The notes beneath the pieces were generated by a model. It worked only from the letters and a program-made list of their open reading frames with translations, searched no databases and was not told the DNA's origin. Shown in pieces: positions 18,009 to 26,734 of a stretch of DNA of 64,000 bases. Position 1 is the stretch's first letter. Each line of letters opens with the position of its first letter. A program made the position numbers and the translations under genes. Origin of the DNA: Deefgea piscis (GTDB lineage Bacteria; Pseudomonadota; Gammaproteobacteria; Burkholderiales; Chitinibacteraceae); assembly GCF_013284055.1 (NCBI RefSeq), contig NZ_CP054143.1, positions 1,488,001 to 1,552,000 of the forward strand. Reading direction: 5' to 3'.

Positions 18009-18018
18009 CAGAGCCTCA
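17957..18018. repeat. Short 62-bp repeat of family 1 that forms a gene start
   Basis: Left end CTAGGGTCTGTTGACGTTGG and right end, read on the minus strand, TGAGGCTCTGATGACTTTGG; 16 of 21 end bases pair as an imperfect inverted repeat. The two big inner hairpins of the full element are missing. On the minus strand the right end contains TGAGG plus the ATG that start the AlkD-like gene. Confidence 0.75.
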
Positions 18019-19158
18019 TTACAACGTTTCTTTAATCGCGTTGGCTTGCTCGAGTGCCGCATCTGCGCTAGCAGCCAGTACGTTAAAGTGACCCATTTTA
18101 CGCCCTGGTCGAGCGAGTTTTTTACCGTAAAGATGCAGCTTGGTATTGGGCGCCGTCATCAGGATTTCCCAATTGGGTTCGCTGCCATCGTCTTGCCATG
18201 CATCACCCAATAAATTGACCATTACCGCAGGGCTCAGGAGATCGGTTTTGCCTGGATATAAACCACACATCGCCCGAACTTGCTGCTCAAACTGCGTAGT
18301 CAGCGTGGCGTTAAGGGTGTAATGGCCTGAGTTATGTGGGCGTGGGGCCATTTCATTAATGACCAATTGCTCGTTGTCGAGCACAAAAAATTCCACCGCC
18401 ATCACGCCAATGTAATCGAGTTTTTCAGCGAGTTGCATTGCCATTGTTCGAGCGCGTTCCGCTAAAGCCGGACTGACGCGAGCTGGAACGATAGAAACAT
18501 CTAAAATGCCATTCACGTGTTCGTTTTCGGCCACCGGAAAGCAAGCAATTTCACCGGCCCGAGTGCGCGTCACAATCGCTGAAATTTCGCTGTGCAGCGA
18601 CAGCATTTTTTCCAGCACGCACGGTTGGTGTTTCATTTCAGCATGCGCAAAGCGCACGTCTTCGGCTGTTTTAACGCGAATTTGCCCTTTGCCGTCGTAG
18701 CCTAAGCGTGCGGTTTTTAAAATACCGGGTAAGTAAGCGCTTAAATCACCGTCTAAACAGCCGGCGTTTTTCACTGCTAAAAACGGTGCAACGTCTAAGC
18801 CGGCATCACGAATAAAGGTTTTTTCGGCAATTCGATCTTGAGCAATCGCCAAGCAATCGCCGCTAGGTGATACCGGAATCCCTTGGCTTGCCAGCCAGCG
18901 CATTGAATCGGCGTTGACGTTTTCAAATTCGGTGGTAATGGCAGCGCAATGGCTGGCCATATATTGCAAAGCGGCCGGATCAGTAAAAGATTGGCACAAA
19001 TGAACATCGGCAAAGTCGGCCGCTGGCGCATGCGAATCGGGATCAAGCACAGTTACGCCATACCCCATATTTTTCGCTGCGCTGGCAAACATCCGCCCGA
19101 GTTGACCGCCGCCTAAAATACCGAGCATTGCTGGGGGAAGAATTACTTTACTGGCCAT
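18019..19158 (-). CDS. purK: N5-carboxyaminoimidazole ribonucleotide synthase PurK
   Basis: ATP-grasp enzyme that makes N5-CAIR from AIR, bicarbonate and ATP. The 379-residue protein starts with the nucleotide-like GILGGGQLGRM loop (residues 13-23), has KTARLGYDGKGQ in the ATP-grasp core and INEMAPRPHNSGHYT for metal and substrate binding. It works with PurE, encoded just upstream on the same strand; a small membrane protein gene lies between them and overlaps purK by 11 bases. Confidence 0.97.
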   Translation of the reverse strand: MASKVILPPAMLGILGGGQLGRMFASAAKNMGYGVTVLDPDSHAPAADFADVHLCQSFTDPAALQYMASHCAAITTEFENVNADSMRWLASQGIPVSPSGDCLAIAQDRIAEKTFIRDAGLDVAPFLAVKNAGCLDGDLSAYLPGILKTARLGYDGKGQIRVKTAEDVRFAHAEMKHQPCVLEKMLSLHSEISAIVTRTRAGEIACFPVAENEHVNGILDVSIVPARVSPALAERARTMAMQLAEKLDYIGVMAVEFFVLDNEQLVINEMAPRPHNSGHYTLNATLTTQFEQQVRAMCGLYPGKTDLLSPAVMVNLLGDAWQDDGSEPNWEILMTAPNTKLHLYGKKLARPGRKMGHFNVLAASADAALEQANAIKETL

Positions 19159-19417
19159 CTTTATTATTCCTTGTATTCATTCGGTGCTTTGCTGCTTGAT
19201 GCGATTTATAACCGTAGGCACCCATACCGTATATGACGCCACCTATTAAGCTGAAAGGCATGTCATTCAATACCCCCGCCATAAAACTAGTTTGGCCGCT
19301 CGCATAGCGCAGAGCAGCCAAAATTAAACAGCAAGGGCCGCCCCAGAGTAGGCAGCCTCTGAATAACACCCAATACCAAAATGATCGCATTGGGCCTATG
19401 TTTGCACTGGATTTCAT
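19148..19417 (-). CDS. Small two-helix membrane protein between purE and purK
   Basis: Product of 89 residues with two hydrophobic stretches (about 12-35 and 48-68) and a basic polar tail (KHRMNTRNNK). GAGGTAG at good spacing before ATG 19417 and an 11-base overlap with purK suggest translation and cotranscription. No known family is recognised, and nothing in it points to purine metabolism. Confidence 0.62.
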   Translation of the reverse strand: MKSSANIGPMRSFWYWVLFRGCLLWGGPCCLILAALRYASGQTSFMAGVLNDMPFSLIGGVIYGMGAYGYKSHQAAKHRMNTRNNKDGQ

Positions 19418-19589
19418 TCTACCTCAGAGCGAAAGCGCTGATTTATATTGTAGCTCGATTGAATGGGGGTGGTACGGTGAACAGCGTATTTTACATCAAG
19501 CTGCCGTATTGCGAGTACGTTTGAATGTGGCGGGTGTTGATTTTAGCGCCAAGAGGCCGCGTTGACCTTTTGGCGCTCAGTCATCGTGC

Positions 19590-20078
19590 TTACTCGATGG
19601 CGGGTAATTGCATATCAAGGACGGTTTGCTTTTGTGCTTCGCGGAAAGCGTTGAGCTTGGCGCTTAATTCAGCGTTGCCATTGGCCAGCATCGCAATGGC
19701 AAATAAGGCGGCATTGGCCGCGCCAGCTTCACCAATGGCAAACGTTGCTACTGGAATGCCTTTAGGCATTTGCACGATGGAGAGTAAAGAATCTTCGCCA
19801 CGTAGATATTTGGAAGGCACTGGAACGCCAAGCACAGGCACCGCCGTTTTAGCCGCCAACATCCCGGGTAAATGCGCAGCGCCACCGGCACCGGCAATAA
19901 TGCAGCTTAAGCCACGTTCCGCTGCAGTTTCGGCATAAGAAAATAGCAGGTCAGGTGTGCGATGTGCAGAGACTACGCGGCATTCAAATTGGATGCCAAA
20001 CGCTTGCAGCTGTTTGGCCGCGTGCTGCATGACATCCCAATCGCTATTGCTACCCATTACTACACCGACTTGTATCAT
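19590..20078 (-). CDS. purE: N5-carboxyaminoimidazole ribonucleotide mutase PurE
   Basis: Converts N5-CAIR to CAIR in purine synthesis. The 162-residue class I protein has [11 protein letters not shown] (substrate phosphate site), VVSAHRTP with the catalytic histidine, and [16 protein letters not shown]. Length and motifs are those of bacterial PurE. First gene of the purE - membrane protein - purK - alkD-like run on the minus strand. Confidence 0.97.
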   Translation of the reverse strand: MIQVGVVMGSNSDWDVMQHAAKQLQAFGIQFECRVVSAHRTPDLLFSYAETAAERGLSCIIAGAGGAAHLPGMLAAKTAVPVLGVPVPSKYLRGEDSLLSIVQMPKGIPVATFAIGEAGAANAALFAIAMLANGNAELSAKLNAFREAQKQTVLDMQLPAIE

Positions 20079-20269
20079 GGCGGCTTACCCTTTGAGCAAA
20101 GCACGCGATTTTACCGAAAAAACGTTGCGCTTTGATAGTTATCTCATCTCGCTAGGTGATTTTTAGGCAAAAGCAAGACACCTTTAGTATTAGTGTTGAC
20201 TAATATTGCGCTGGATTGCATGCTAATAAGCAATGCAATTGCATTGTTTCCATCCTATGTTTTTTTGCG

Positions 20270-20300
20270 CGCCAAATCGCCCGATTTGGCGTTTTTTTTT
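20270..20300 (+). terminator. Orphan plus-strand terminator
   Basis: Perfect 10-bp arms CGCCAAATCG / CGATTTGGCG (20270-20279, 20282-20291) followed by nine T on the plus strand. No plus-strand gene ends here; purE and the pilus operon both run on the minus strand. It could end a small RNA (see findings). Confidence 0.75.
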
Positions 20301-20337
20301 GCTGAGGATCTGCTCCATTTGCTTTGTTTGCCGTGGC

Positions 20338-20361
20338 AAACCAAACGTCAATAGACCCTAG
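20338..20361 (-). repeat. Solo end of repeat family 1 at the pilus operon 3' end
   Basis: AAACCAAACGTCAATAGACC followed by CTAG on the plus strand, one base different from the family terminus. Its CTAG holds the TAG stop codon of the last pilus gene. Confidence 0.78.
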
Positions 20362-20813
20362 GGATTGATGCTAATGGCGACGTAATCAATGTACTCGCCA
20401 CCGTCGATCATTTGCTTGCCAAAAACATGTGTCCAGAAATAAACACCTTGCTGAGCGCCCGTGCCCGTTGCGGTCAGTGGCGTGCCAACTTGGCCGTCGC
20501 CAAAGATGCGTGCACAAGTGCCTGCGCCCGGATAGTCGTGGCAGAGTTGATAGTTAAGTAAGGTGCCGGAGAGGTTGCCGCGCATTTGCCGATTTTGAAT
20601 ACTGCCCGAGGTTTGCGAGGGCCCAGCGGTAATCTGCAGTGGAACGCCTTTGGGGCAAGTCACCCAAAATGCCTGCTGAATCGATACGCCTGCTTCGTTA
20701 ACTGACGGTTCATAGCCGCCCAAGTCGCCTGTGGGCAGTGACATGCTACAGCTGCTGCCCCAACTGGCGGCGCTAAGGGCTGTGAACAACAAGGCGGATA
20801 TCCAGTGTTTCAT
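20358..20813 (-). CDS. Spore coat U domain secreted subunit (last gene of the Csu-type pilus operon)
   Basis: Exported pilus subunit or tip protein of the archaic chaperone-usher type. The 151-residue precursor has a signal peptide (MKHWISALLFTALSAASWGS) and one SCPU domain with paired cysteines (SSCSMSLP, WVTCPKG, YQLCHDY, GTCARIF) and the closing strand YIDYVAISINP. Csu tip adhesins (CsuE) have two domains; only one is present here. ATG 20813 follows AAGGAA. The start overlaps the usher gene by 4 bases. The TAG stop lies in a repeat end. Confidence 0.8.
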   Translation of the reverse strand: MKHWISALLFTALSAASWGSSCSMSLPTGDLGGYEPSVNEAGVSIQQAFWVTCPKGVPLQITAGPSQTSGSIQNRQMRGNLSGTLLNYQLCHDYPGAGTCARIFGDGQVGTPLTATGTGAQQGVYFWTHVFGKQMIDGGEYIDYVAISINP

Positions 20814-23095
20814 GGCAATTCCTTGCAAATACTCGGTGAAATTTCATTCACGATGGCTTGGCTCTTGGGAACTTCGAGCGTGCCAGTACAGTTGTCGGTA
20901 TGAAATGTATATTTTCCGGCTGGCAAATCTTCAGTATAAAAATAACCATCTAAGGCCGTTTGCACCTTAATTTGGTGATTGGCATTGCCAATGGTAACGC
21001 GCCGATTGGCAAGCGCTTGACCATCTTGTTGTTGCAACTGGCCAGTCACCGCCGCAATTTCTCGCGCCGCAAAGACGATTTTTTGCGCATTATAATTACC
21101 GGTTAAAACGTCTTTTCTCAGTTGCGGTAGGCTGTAATGCAATGGAATTTGGGATTGATCAACGCTAATTTGCTGCCAGCTATTGTTAGCCAAATCCGGT
21201 AAGAAAGCGATGCCCTCGCTATTGGTGGTGGCAATGGCATTGCCATTTTGTAATACCGATACATCGGGAATGTCAGCCAATTGCGCTACGGCAAAACTTT
21301 GGTTGATGGGGCGAGTGATCGCGTAATGCCCACCACTATACGCCAGCGCACTCGACCAAGTGATTTGGCCATTATTGATGCTTTGGTTGAGTTGATTGTT
21401 TTGTAGGAAGGACAACTCGATTTGACCTAAAGACTGCTTATTTTGCAGCCAAGCGCTGTAGTCTGTGCCTTGTTCTTGCTGTTGGACGCCGATGTTATAG
21501 CCCCAGCCTTGGCCTTGCGGTGTGCTTTGGCTTAAGTTGCCACTTGTGAAATACTGGCCATCTTGCATGCGGCTGCTCAGATAGAGGCTACGGCCTTGAT
21601 CAAAATACCACGACAGATTGATAAAGCCACTGAATTGGCGCTGTTGGGCAAATTGCTGCAATTGCAGTTGCGTACTAATGGCGACTGAGCGAATCGGCGA
21701 AATCGAGTAGCCGACTTGGTAGCGCGTGAATGTTTGTTGCTCGTTGGCGCCCATTTGTCGGCCAATATTCAAGCTCAAATTACCTAGCGCCGGTGCTCCC
21801 CAGCTGACGCCGAAATCGGCCGACCAGTCGGGCGCGGTCAGATCGGCAAAGATCTCTTTATTTGCGAGAAAATCACGACTTTGTCGCCGTGCATTGGCCG
21901 TGATGCTGAGTGCTTGATCAACAAAGCGATACTGTAAAACTTGAGCCGAGCCACTGCTTTGCCCGTCATGCTTGGCCCATGATGCGGCACTACCCAGTGT
22001 GCCATAGGTACCGAGACCAATATTGGCCAGCACCCCTACGCGGCGCTGATCGCTTTGGCCGCTAGCCTGCGCGCCGAGCGTGAGCCAATCAGTAAGGCCA
22101 AAGCGTTGGTAGCCAGAATACGTGAGCCCTTGGTAATCATTAAAGCTGCCATTTTGTCGCGCCACGCCGACATTGTAATTAAATTCGCTCAGCCCAGCTT
22201 TGAGTAAAGAGTCATCAAAATAATACGGCGTGCGATAGCGCTGCGTATGGCCACTGCTATCGCGAATGACAATCTCTACATCCTGTAAACCGGTGTAGTA
22301 GCTAAGGTCATTAAAGTTGTAGACGCCGGGTTGTAAGTTTTGGCTCGAAATTTGTTGGCCGTTGAGGTAAATATCGGCGGTTGATGGTTGGGTAACTGGC
22401 GCCTGTAATTGAGCGCTAGGGCTGGCATTAAAATTGGGCTGCATGGCAAACACCCGCGCAACACCAATCCCGGCCATGGCTTGGCTATGACCTAATGGCC
22501 CAGTTGTCGGCATGATGTCGCCGACGCTAAAGCGCAACATGGATTGCGGCACGTCGTAAGTGAGCAAAGTATTGATACGCCGCCATTCTGATTGATCTGG
22601 CTGGTGGTTATAGCTTTGTTCGCTACGAAAGTTTAAATAGCCATGATTGATGTTGAGGGTTGGATTAAATTGAAAATCCACCCCTTGCGTTTGGCTTTGT
22701 TTGCGCAGCGAAAGTTGGTAATTCAGATACCACGATAAAGCCGTTGGGGCGGCATATAGCTGGCTAGGGTCGTGGCTGAGTGTGATTTCATTTTCGCCAA
22801 AATGGCGGGCATCGGCAGTGAGCTCTAGGCTTAATTGCGCCGGATCAAATCGGCTGTGTAGGCCTTTTAGCGAATTAATTGCGTAGTAATTCTCACCTTC
22901 AAACCAAATAGCATGCTGGGTATCGTCCTCTAAGCCCTGCAATGCACTGCCTGCAATCCAATACTCATTATTATCATACAGCGCAGGTACATCACCTTGT
23001 GCGACGCCATTGAGTGTTAACGCCACAATCAATGGATCGGCAGCAAGGGCAGGGCTGATCAGCGCAATAAAAAATAAAGTGTTTAAGACTTGCAC
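20810..23095 (-). CDS. Outer membrane usher protein (FimD/PapC/CsuD family)
   Basis: Outer membrane pore that assembles pilus subunits brought by the chaperone. The 761-residue protein has a signal peptide ending ALAAD, an N-terminal domain that binds chaperone-subunit pairs, a long series of alternating beta-strand text for the 24-strand barrel, a plug region (GVYNFNDLSYYTGLQDVEIVIRD-like text near residues 255-280) and C-terminal Ig-like domains ending in a cysteine pair (DNCTGTL, SICKELP). It overlaps the chaperone gene by 13 bases. The shorter length and SCPU neighbours indicate the archaic (sigma) class. Confidence 0.92.
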   Translation of the reverse strand: MQVLNTLFFIALISPALAADPLIVALTLNGVAQGDVPALYDNNEYWIAGSALQGLEDDTQHAIWFEGENYYAINSLKGLHSRFDPAQLSLELTADARHFGENEITLSHDPSQLYAAPTALSWYLNYQLSLRKQSQTQGVDFQFNPTLNINHGYLNFRSEQSYNHQPDQSEWRRINTLLTYDVPQSMLRFSVGDIMPTTGPLGHSQAMAGIGVARVFAMQPNFNASPSAQLQAPVTQPSTADIYLNGQQISSQNLQPGVYNFNDLSYYTGLQDVEIVIRDSSGHTQRYRTPYYFDDSLLKAGLSEFNYNVGVARQNGSFNDYQGLTYSGYQRFGLTDWLTLGAQASGQSDQRRVGVLANIGLGTYGTLGSAASWAKHDGQSSGSAQVLQYRFVDQALSITANARRQSRDFLANKEIFADLTAPDWSADFGVSWGAPALGNLSLNIGRQMGANEQQTFTRYQVGYSISPIRSVAISTQLQLQQFAQQRQFSGFINLSWYFDQGRSLYLSSRMQDGQYFTSGNLSQSTPQGQGWGYNIGVQQQEQGTDYSAWLQNKQSLGQIELSFLQNNQLNQSINNGQITWSSALAYSGGHYAITRPINQSFAVAQLADIPDVSVLQNGNAIATTNSEGIAFLPDLANNSWQQISVDQSQIPLHYSLPQLRKDVLTGNYNAQKIVFAAREIAAVTGQLQQQDGQALANRRVTIGNANHQIKVQTALDGYFYTEDLPAGKYTFHTDNCTGTLEVPKSQAIVNEISPSICKELP

Positions 23096-23805
23096 GCGCG
23101 CAGAGGGATGTTGAGTGATTGTTCAATATTGGAATGATCGGTTTCAATTTTAATAACTTGCGCTTGATCGCTGCAGGCATTGGGCGGCAAAGGCAAATGG
23201 TATTGCCGAGTTGCGCCGGGCAATAGATACCAATTATCAAATTGTTGAATGGTGGCGCCTTGCGTGCCGATTTGGATTTGGCGCATTTTTTGCGTTACAT
23301 TCCCGGTGTTACTAAGGGTGAAATTGAGTGTCTGTTGCTCGACGTGCATCGGGCTAGCTTCGAGGCCGATTTTTTGTGGGTTAGCTTCAATAAAAATTGG
23401 CACGCCAAAACTCACCACCATCGCCACATTGCCACTTTGCGCTGAGTCGGCAGCGCTATTTGGCTGCTCATTAAAATACAAGCGGTAGGCGGATTCTTGT
23501 TCTTGGCTGGCGGATTTACGCGCAATGCGCACCACTTGTTTTTGCTGGGGTTGCAATTCAAATTGGCGCGGGAAGTAAATTAAATCTTGCTGGGCATCTA
23601 AATAAACATCATTGGCCGCGGCATCTTGCGTCCAGCGTTTCAGTACCAGCGCAATGCGTAATGGCGTATTGCCATTATTGCTGACGGTAATCGCTTGGCT
23701 TTTGGTTTGGCTGGTGAAATCGAGTCGAATCGGGCTAATCGAAAACTCACCGGCAGAAAGTAATGTGCTGGTCAAGGCGATGACTAGAGTCAGAATCCAT
23801 TGCAT
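23083..23805 (-). CDS. Periplasmic pilus chaperone (CsuC-like)
   Basis: Donor-strand chaperone that folds pilus subunits in the periplasm. The 240-residue precursor has a signal peptide (MQWILTLVIALTSTLLSA), then the Ig-fold FSISPIRLDF, a FPRQFELQPQQKQVVRIAR stretch carrying the conserved G1-strand arginine and lysine area, and a second domain. It lies between the pilin genes and the usher, with coupling overlap to the latter. Confidence 0.9.
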   Translation of the reverse strand: MQWILTLVIALTSTLLSAGEFSISPIRLDFTSQTKSQAITVSNNGNTPLRIALVLKRWTQDAAANDVYLDAQQDLIYFPRQFELQPQQKQVVRIARKSASQEQESAYRLYFNEQPNSAADSAQSGNVAMVVSFGVPIFIEANPQKIGLEASPMHVEQQTLNFTLSNTGNVTQKMRQIQIGTQGATIQQFDNWYLLPGATRQYHLPLPPNACSDQAQVIKIETDHSNIEQSLNIPLRACKS

Positions 23806-23909
23806 TATTTCTACTTCATTAGAAAATTATAATTATAGAGTATAGGTGGTCATTTTCTGATCAGCATCCTCTCTTGATCGCAAGGTGCAAGAGAGGACAA
23901 CCACGCTAT

Positions 23910-24368
23910 TTATGGATTAAGCGTTAAGGTCACAGTATCGGTGTAGTTGTTGGCAACGGGGGCGTCATCAAGCGCCGCTTCAGTAATGCTTGCGGTTAAA
24001 ACAACGTTAATGGGGGTGCCTACCCCTGCACCTGTTCCGGTGGCTTTATTATCTAAAACTAAAGAGTAAGGGATTTTGTTGACGCCCGAGATTAAGTATT
24101 TCTGAGTGTCCGTGGTATTGCTACCATTATTGGCCGTCAGCGTATAGCTCGTGCCGTTACTGCACCAAAATTTAGCGATTCCAGTTTTGTCGGTAGGCGC
24201 TGTGCCAGCTTGTAAACTGTCAAAATCAATTGTAATTGGGTTTGCGTCAGCAAAAGCACAAGTGCCAACGACGTTTGCATTGATAATAACGTTTTTTTTC
24301 TCGGCAAAACTGGCGCTGCTTAATAGTGCGAGTGCAATAGCAAGGCTTTGAGTTAGCTTTTTATTCAT
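23910..24368 (-). CDS. Spore coat U domain pilin
   Basis: Probable main or adaptor pilin of the archaic pilus. The 152-residue precursor has a signal peptide (MNKKLTQSLAIALALLSSASFA), then INANVVGTC with the first cysteine, FWCSNG with the second, and the terminal strand YTDTVTLTLNP that would act as acceptor or donor. Upstream lie 231 AT-rich bases without a gene, likely holding a promoter for this gene and those after it. Confidence 0.85.
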   Translation of the reverse strand: MNKKLTQSLAIALALLSSASFAEKKNVIINANVVGTCAFADANPITIDFDSLQAGTAPTDKTGIAKFWCSNGTSYTLTANNGSNTTDTQKYLISGVNKIPYSLVLDNKATGTGAGVGTPINVVLTASITEAALDDAPVANNYTDTVTLTLNP

Positions 24369-24599
24369 GGTAATTCCTGATGAAATAAATAAATCGTTTT
24401 TAAGGTTAATCTCATTGATTTATGTATTTTAAATGGAATGTCATGTTGAAGGCTTTGTAAAAATACCAGTAGTTACAAAGACTTATTTTTAAAATGGTGA
24501 CGAAAGTGTATTTAATTAGTTGAAATGAATTTTTATTGAAAGATAATTGTAATTAATTTTAGATGGTTTAATGCATTTAATTTCAATCTTTTTTTAATC
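24369..24599 (-). other. AT-rich gap between two pilin genes
   Basis: 231 bases, strongly AT-rich, with no reading frame of note. Being inside an operon-like run, its length suggests an internal promoter or a processed leader before the second pilin gene. No clear -35/-10 pair could be picked out with confidence. Confidence 0.4.
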
Positions 24600-25055
24600 T
24601 TACGGTGTTATTGTAAGTATTACGACGTCATTGTAGCGACCAACGATTTGATTTTGATAGTCGCTTTCTTGTACTGTGGCAGTCAAGGTAACGTTGATAT
24701 TTTGCCCATTTCCCGTTCCCGCGCTCGGACTGACGCTGAGTCCATACGGCAGCCATGCGGCTTGGGTAGCATGCTTCATTCGTCGCTGTGTACCTGCTGC
24801 GTATAAACCATTGTTTAATTGCAATTTAAATGCGGTGCCACTCACGCAATTAATTTGTGTACTGGCATTGATGCTTTTATTGCCGTGGGCTAAATCGCCA
24901 AAGTCCATATTAATGGCGTTGGCATTGGTGAATTTACATGCGGATTCAACAAAAATACGAATTCGCATACTGCCGCCGGATGAAGCGAAGCTGGGCGTAC
25001 TCAGCACGAGCGCCATGCTGAGTGCGGCTAAAAATCGTAAGTTGTATTTGGCCAT
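24600..25055 (-). CDS. Spore coat U domain pilin-like protein
   Basis: Exported SCPU-domain subunit. From ATG 25055 the precursor has 151 residues with signal peptide MAKYNLRFLAALSMALVLST, a mature start SGGSMRIRIFVESACKF, a second cysteine in QINCVSGTAF and the closing strand YNDVVILTITP. The longer frame from 25109 would precede the signal peptide and is less likely. It overlaps the small exported protein gene upstream by 28 bases. Confidence 0.83.
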   Translation of the reverse strand: MAKYNLRFLAALSMALVLSTPSFASSGGSMRIRIFVESACKFTNANAINMDFGDLAHGNKSINASTQINCVSGTAFKLQLNNGLYAAGTQRRMKHATQAAWLPYGLSVSPSAGTGNGQNINVTLTATVQESDYQNQIVGRYNDVVILTITP

Positions 25056-25264
25056 GACGCAGTTTTGTCCTGATGGATTCGGGTTGCCATAACTTGCGTT
25101 GAGCGGCAACTGACTTTGATCTTGGGCGGCATTTGCTCACTGGCGCTTTGCCATTGAGTTTGGCATTGTCCAACTACATTGGCTCGCAAAATCAGTTCTT
25201 TGGCCATGCTCGGGCTAAGGTAGCAAAGCAGGCTTAAGCAATACAATGGCGCGTGGCGGGGCAT
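25028..25264 (-). CDS. Small exported protein resembling half of an SCPU domain
   Basis: Product of 78 residues with a signal peptide (MPRHAPLYCLSLLCYLSPSMA) and a short mature part. LILRANVVGQC and KVSCRS mirror the two cysteine regions of the neighbouring pilins (INANVVGTC, FWCSNG), but the rest of the domain is missing. It starts two bases after the mnmE stop with no good ribosome-binding site, so expression would rely on read-through. It may be a decayed pilin gene or a short accessory subunit. Confidence 0.5.
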   Translation of the reverse strand: MPRHAPLYCLSLLCYLSPSMAKELILRANVVGQCQTQWQSASEQMPPKIKVSCRSTQVMATRIHQDKTASWPNTTYDF

Positions 25265-25266
25265 GG

Positions 25267-26601
25267 TTATTTACCAATACAAAAACGGCTAAAGATCACC
25301 CCGAGTAGATCGTCAGAGGTGAATTCGCCGGTGATTTCGTTGAGGCTTTGTTGAGCTAGGCGCAGTTCTTCGGCCAAGATCTCGATTTGCAAATAGCAGG
25401 CGTCCGCTGTGTTGAGGTGCTCACGGGCTACGCGAATCGCGGCGAGGTGACGCTCGCGAGCGATAAACACTCCGTCGTTCATACCTTGCCAACCTATCTT
25501 CTTCAATAGCTTATGCTTTAACTCTTGCAGCCCAATACCCTGTTTGGCAGAGACGTGGATTTCATCGTCAGCGATTTCGCCGGCTTGATCGCCAGTGAGA
25601 TCGATTTTATTAAACACCCGCAATACCGCTAATGAATCGGGTAGTTTGGCTAAAATTTGTTGATCGTGCTCGGTAATGCCTTCGCGGCTATCGAGCAGTA
25701 AGAGTGCTAGATCGGCTTTTTCTACGGCCGCCCAAGTGCGCTCGATACCGATTTTTTCCACGGTGTCATTGGTGTCGCGCAGGCCCGCGGTGTCGATAAT
25801 GTGTAGCGGAATACCATCGAGCTGAATCAGCTCACGGACGGTGTCGCGGGTGGTGCCAGCAATGTCGGTGACAATGGCTACGTCTTCGCCAGCCAGCGCG
25901 TTCATTAGGCTAGATTTGCCGACGTTGGGTTGGCCAATCAGCACCACGTGCATGCCTTCACGCAGTAATTTGCCTTGCGTGGCGGTATCCATGACGCGCG
26001 CGAGTTGGGCGCTAATGGTGTGTAATTTACCGCGCGCATCGGCAGCTTCTAGAAAGTCGATGTCTTCTTCAGGAAAATCCAGCGTGGCTTCAACCAGCAT
26101 GCGTAGATTAATCAATGCGTCGACTAGCGTATGCACTTCCCGTGAGAATGCGCCATCCAGTGATTTGATGGCGGATTTGGCCGCGGCCTCTGATTGCGCG
26201 TCGATAATGTCGGCAACGGCTTCGGCTTGGGCTAAATCGAGTTTGCCATTTAAAAAGGCGCGCTTGGTAAATTCACCCGGCTCGGCGTGGCGGGCACCGA
26301 GTTCAATACAGCGTTTGAGCAGCATATTCATCACCACTGGCCCGCCGTGGCCTTGTAGCTCTAATACGTCTTCACCGGTGAATGAGGCCGGATTAGGGAA
26401 GAACAGGGCAATGCCTTCGTCAATGGTGCTGCCATCAAGAGCTTGGAAGTGGGCAAAGTGGGCAAAGCGCGGTTTGAGTGGACGGGCAATCAGGCCGCTA
26501 ATGACGCTTTGGATGTCTTTGCCAGAAATACGAATCACACCAACGCCACCTCGACCCGGTGCGGTAGCAATGGCGGCAATGGTATCGGGGGTATAAAGCA
26601 T
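25267..26601 (-). CDS. mnmE: tRNA modification GTPase MnmE
   Basis: With MnmG it forms the cmnm5 modification of U34 in several tRNAs. The 444-residue protein has the N-terminal folate-binding domain ([21 protein letters not shown]), helical domain, and an inserted GTPase domain with G1 GQPNVGKSS, the K-loop region [11 protein letters not shown]3 DTAGLRD and G4 NKIDL, ending with the conserved CIGK whose cysteine aids catalysis. Gene order mnmE-yidC-yidD-rnpA-rpmH is conserved near many bacterial origins. Confidence 0.97.
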   Translation of the reverse strand: MLYTPDTIAAIATAPGRGGVGVIRISGKDIQSVISGLIARPLKPRFAHFAHFQALDGSTIDEGIALFFPNPASFTGEDVLELQGHGGPVVMNMLLKRCIELGARHAEPGEFTKRAFLNGKLDLAQAEAVADIIDAQSEAAAKSAIKSLDGAFSREVHTLVDALINLRMLVEATLDFPEEDIDFLEAADARGKLHTISAQLARVMDTATQGKLLREGMHVVLIGQPNVGKSSLMNALAGEDVAIVTDIAGTTRDTVRELIQLDGIPLHIIDTAGLRDTNDTVEKIGIERTWAAVEKADLALLLLDSREGITEHDQQILAKLPDSLAVLRVFNKIDLTGDQAGEIADDEIHVSAKQGIGLQELKHKLLKKIGWQGMNDGVFIARERHLAAIRVAREHLNTADACYLQIEILAEELRLAQQSLNEITGEFTSDDLLGVIFSRFCIGK

Positions 26602-26615
26602 GGTGAATTCTCTTA

Positions 26616-26664
26616 GGGTATTGGCTGCTAATTATTGTAAAACAAGCGCTGTCGCTCGATACAT
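26616..26664. repeat. Degenerate 49-bp GGGTAT element before mnmE
   Basis: Starts GGGTAT and ends ATACAT exactly 49 bases later, two changes from the family end ATACCC. It lies in the yidC-mnmE gap. Confidence 0.4.
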
Positions 26665-26694
26665 CGTTTTGAATTGGCTTTCAGTAAAGATAGC

Positions 26695-26720
26695 AAAACG
26701 CCGCCCGAAGGCGGCGTTTT
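26695..26720. terminator. Strong hairpin between yidC and mnmE
   Basis: Arms AAAACGCCGCC / GGCGGCGTTTT with loop CGAA. On the minus strand it follows the yidC stop by 15 bases and has a short T run, so it probably ends most yidC transcripts before mnmE. Confidence 0.8.
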
Positions 26721-26734
26721 TATTTTAAGCCTTG

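Noticed and set aside
25841-26596. Plus-strand frame of 251 residues antisense to mnmE
   Set aside because: Serine- and alanine-rich shadow of a strongly conserved gene, in a frame often left open by codon bias.
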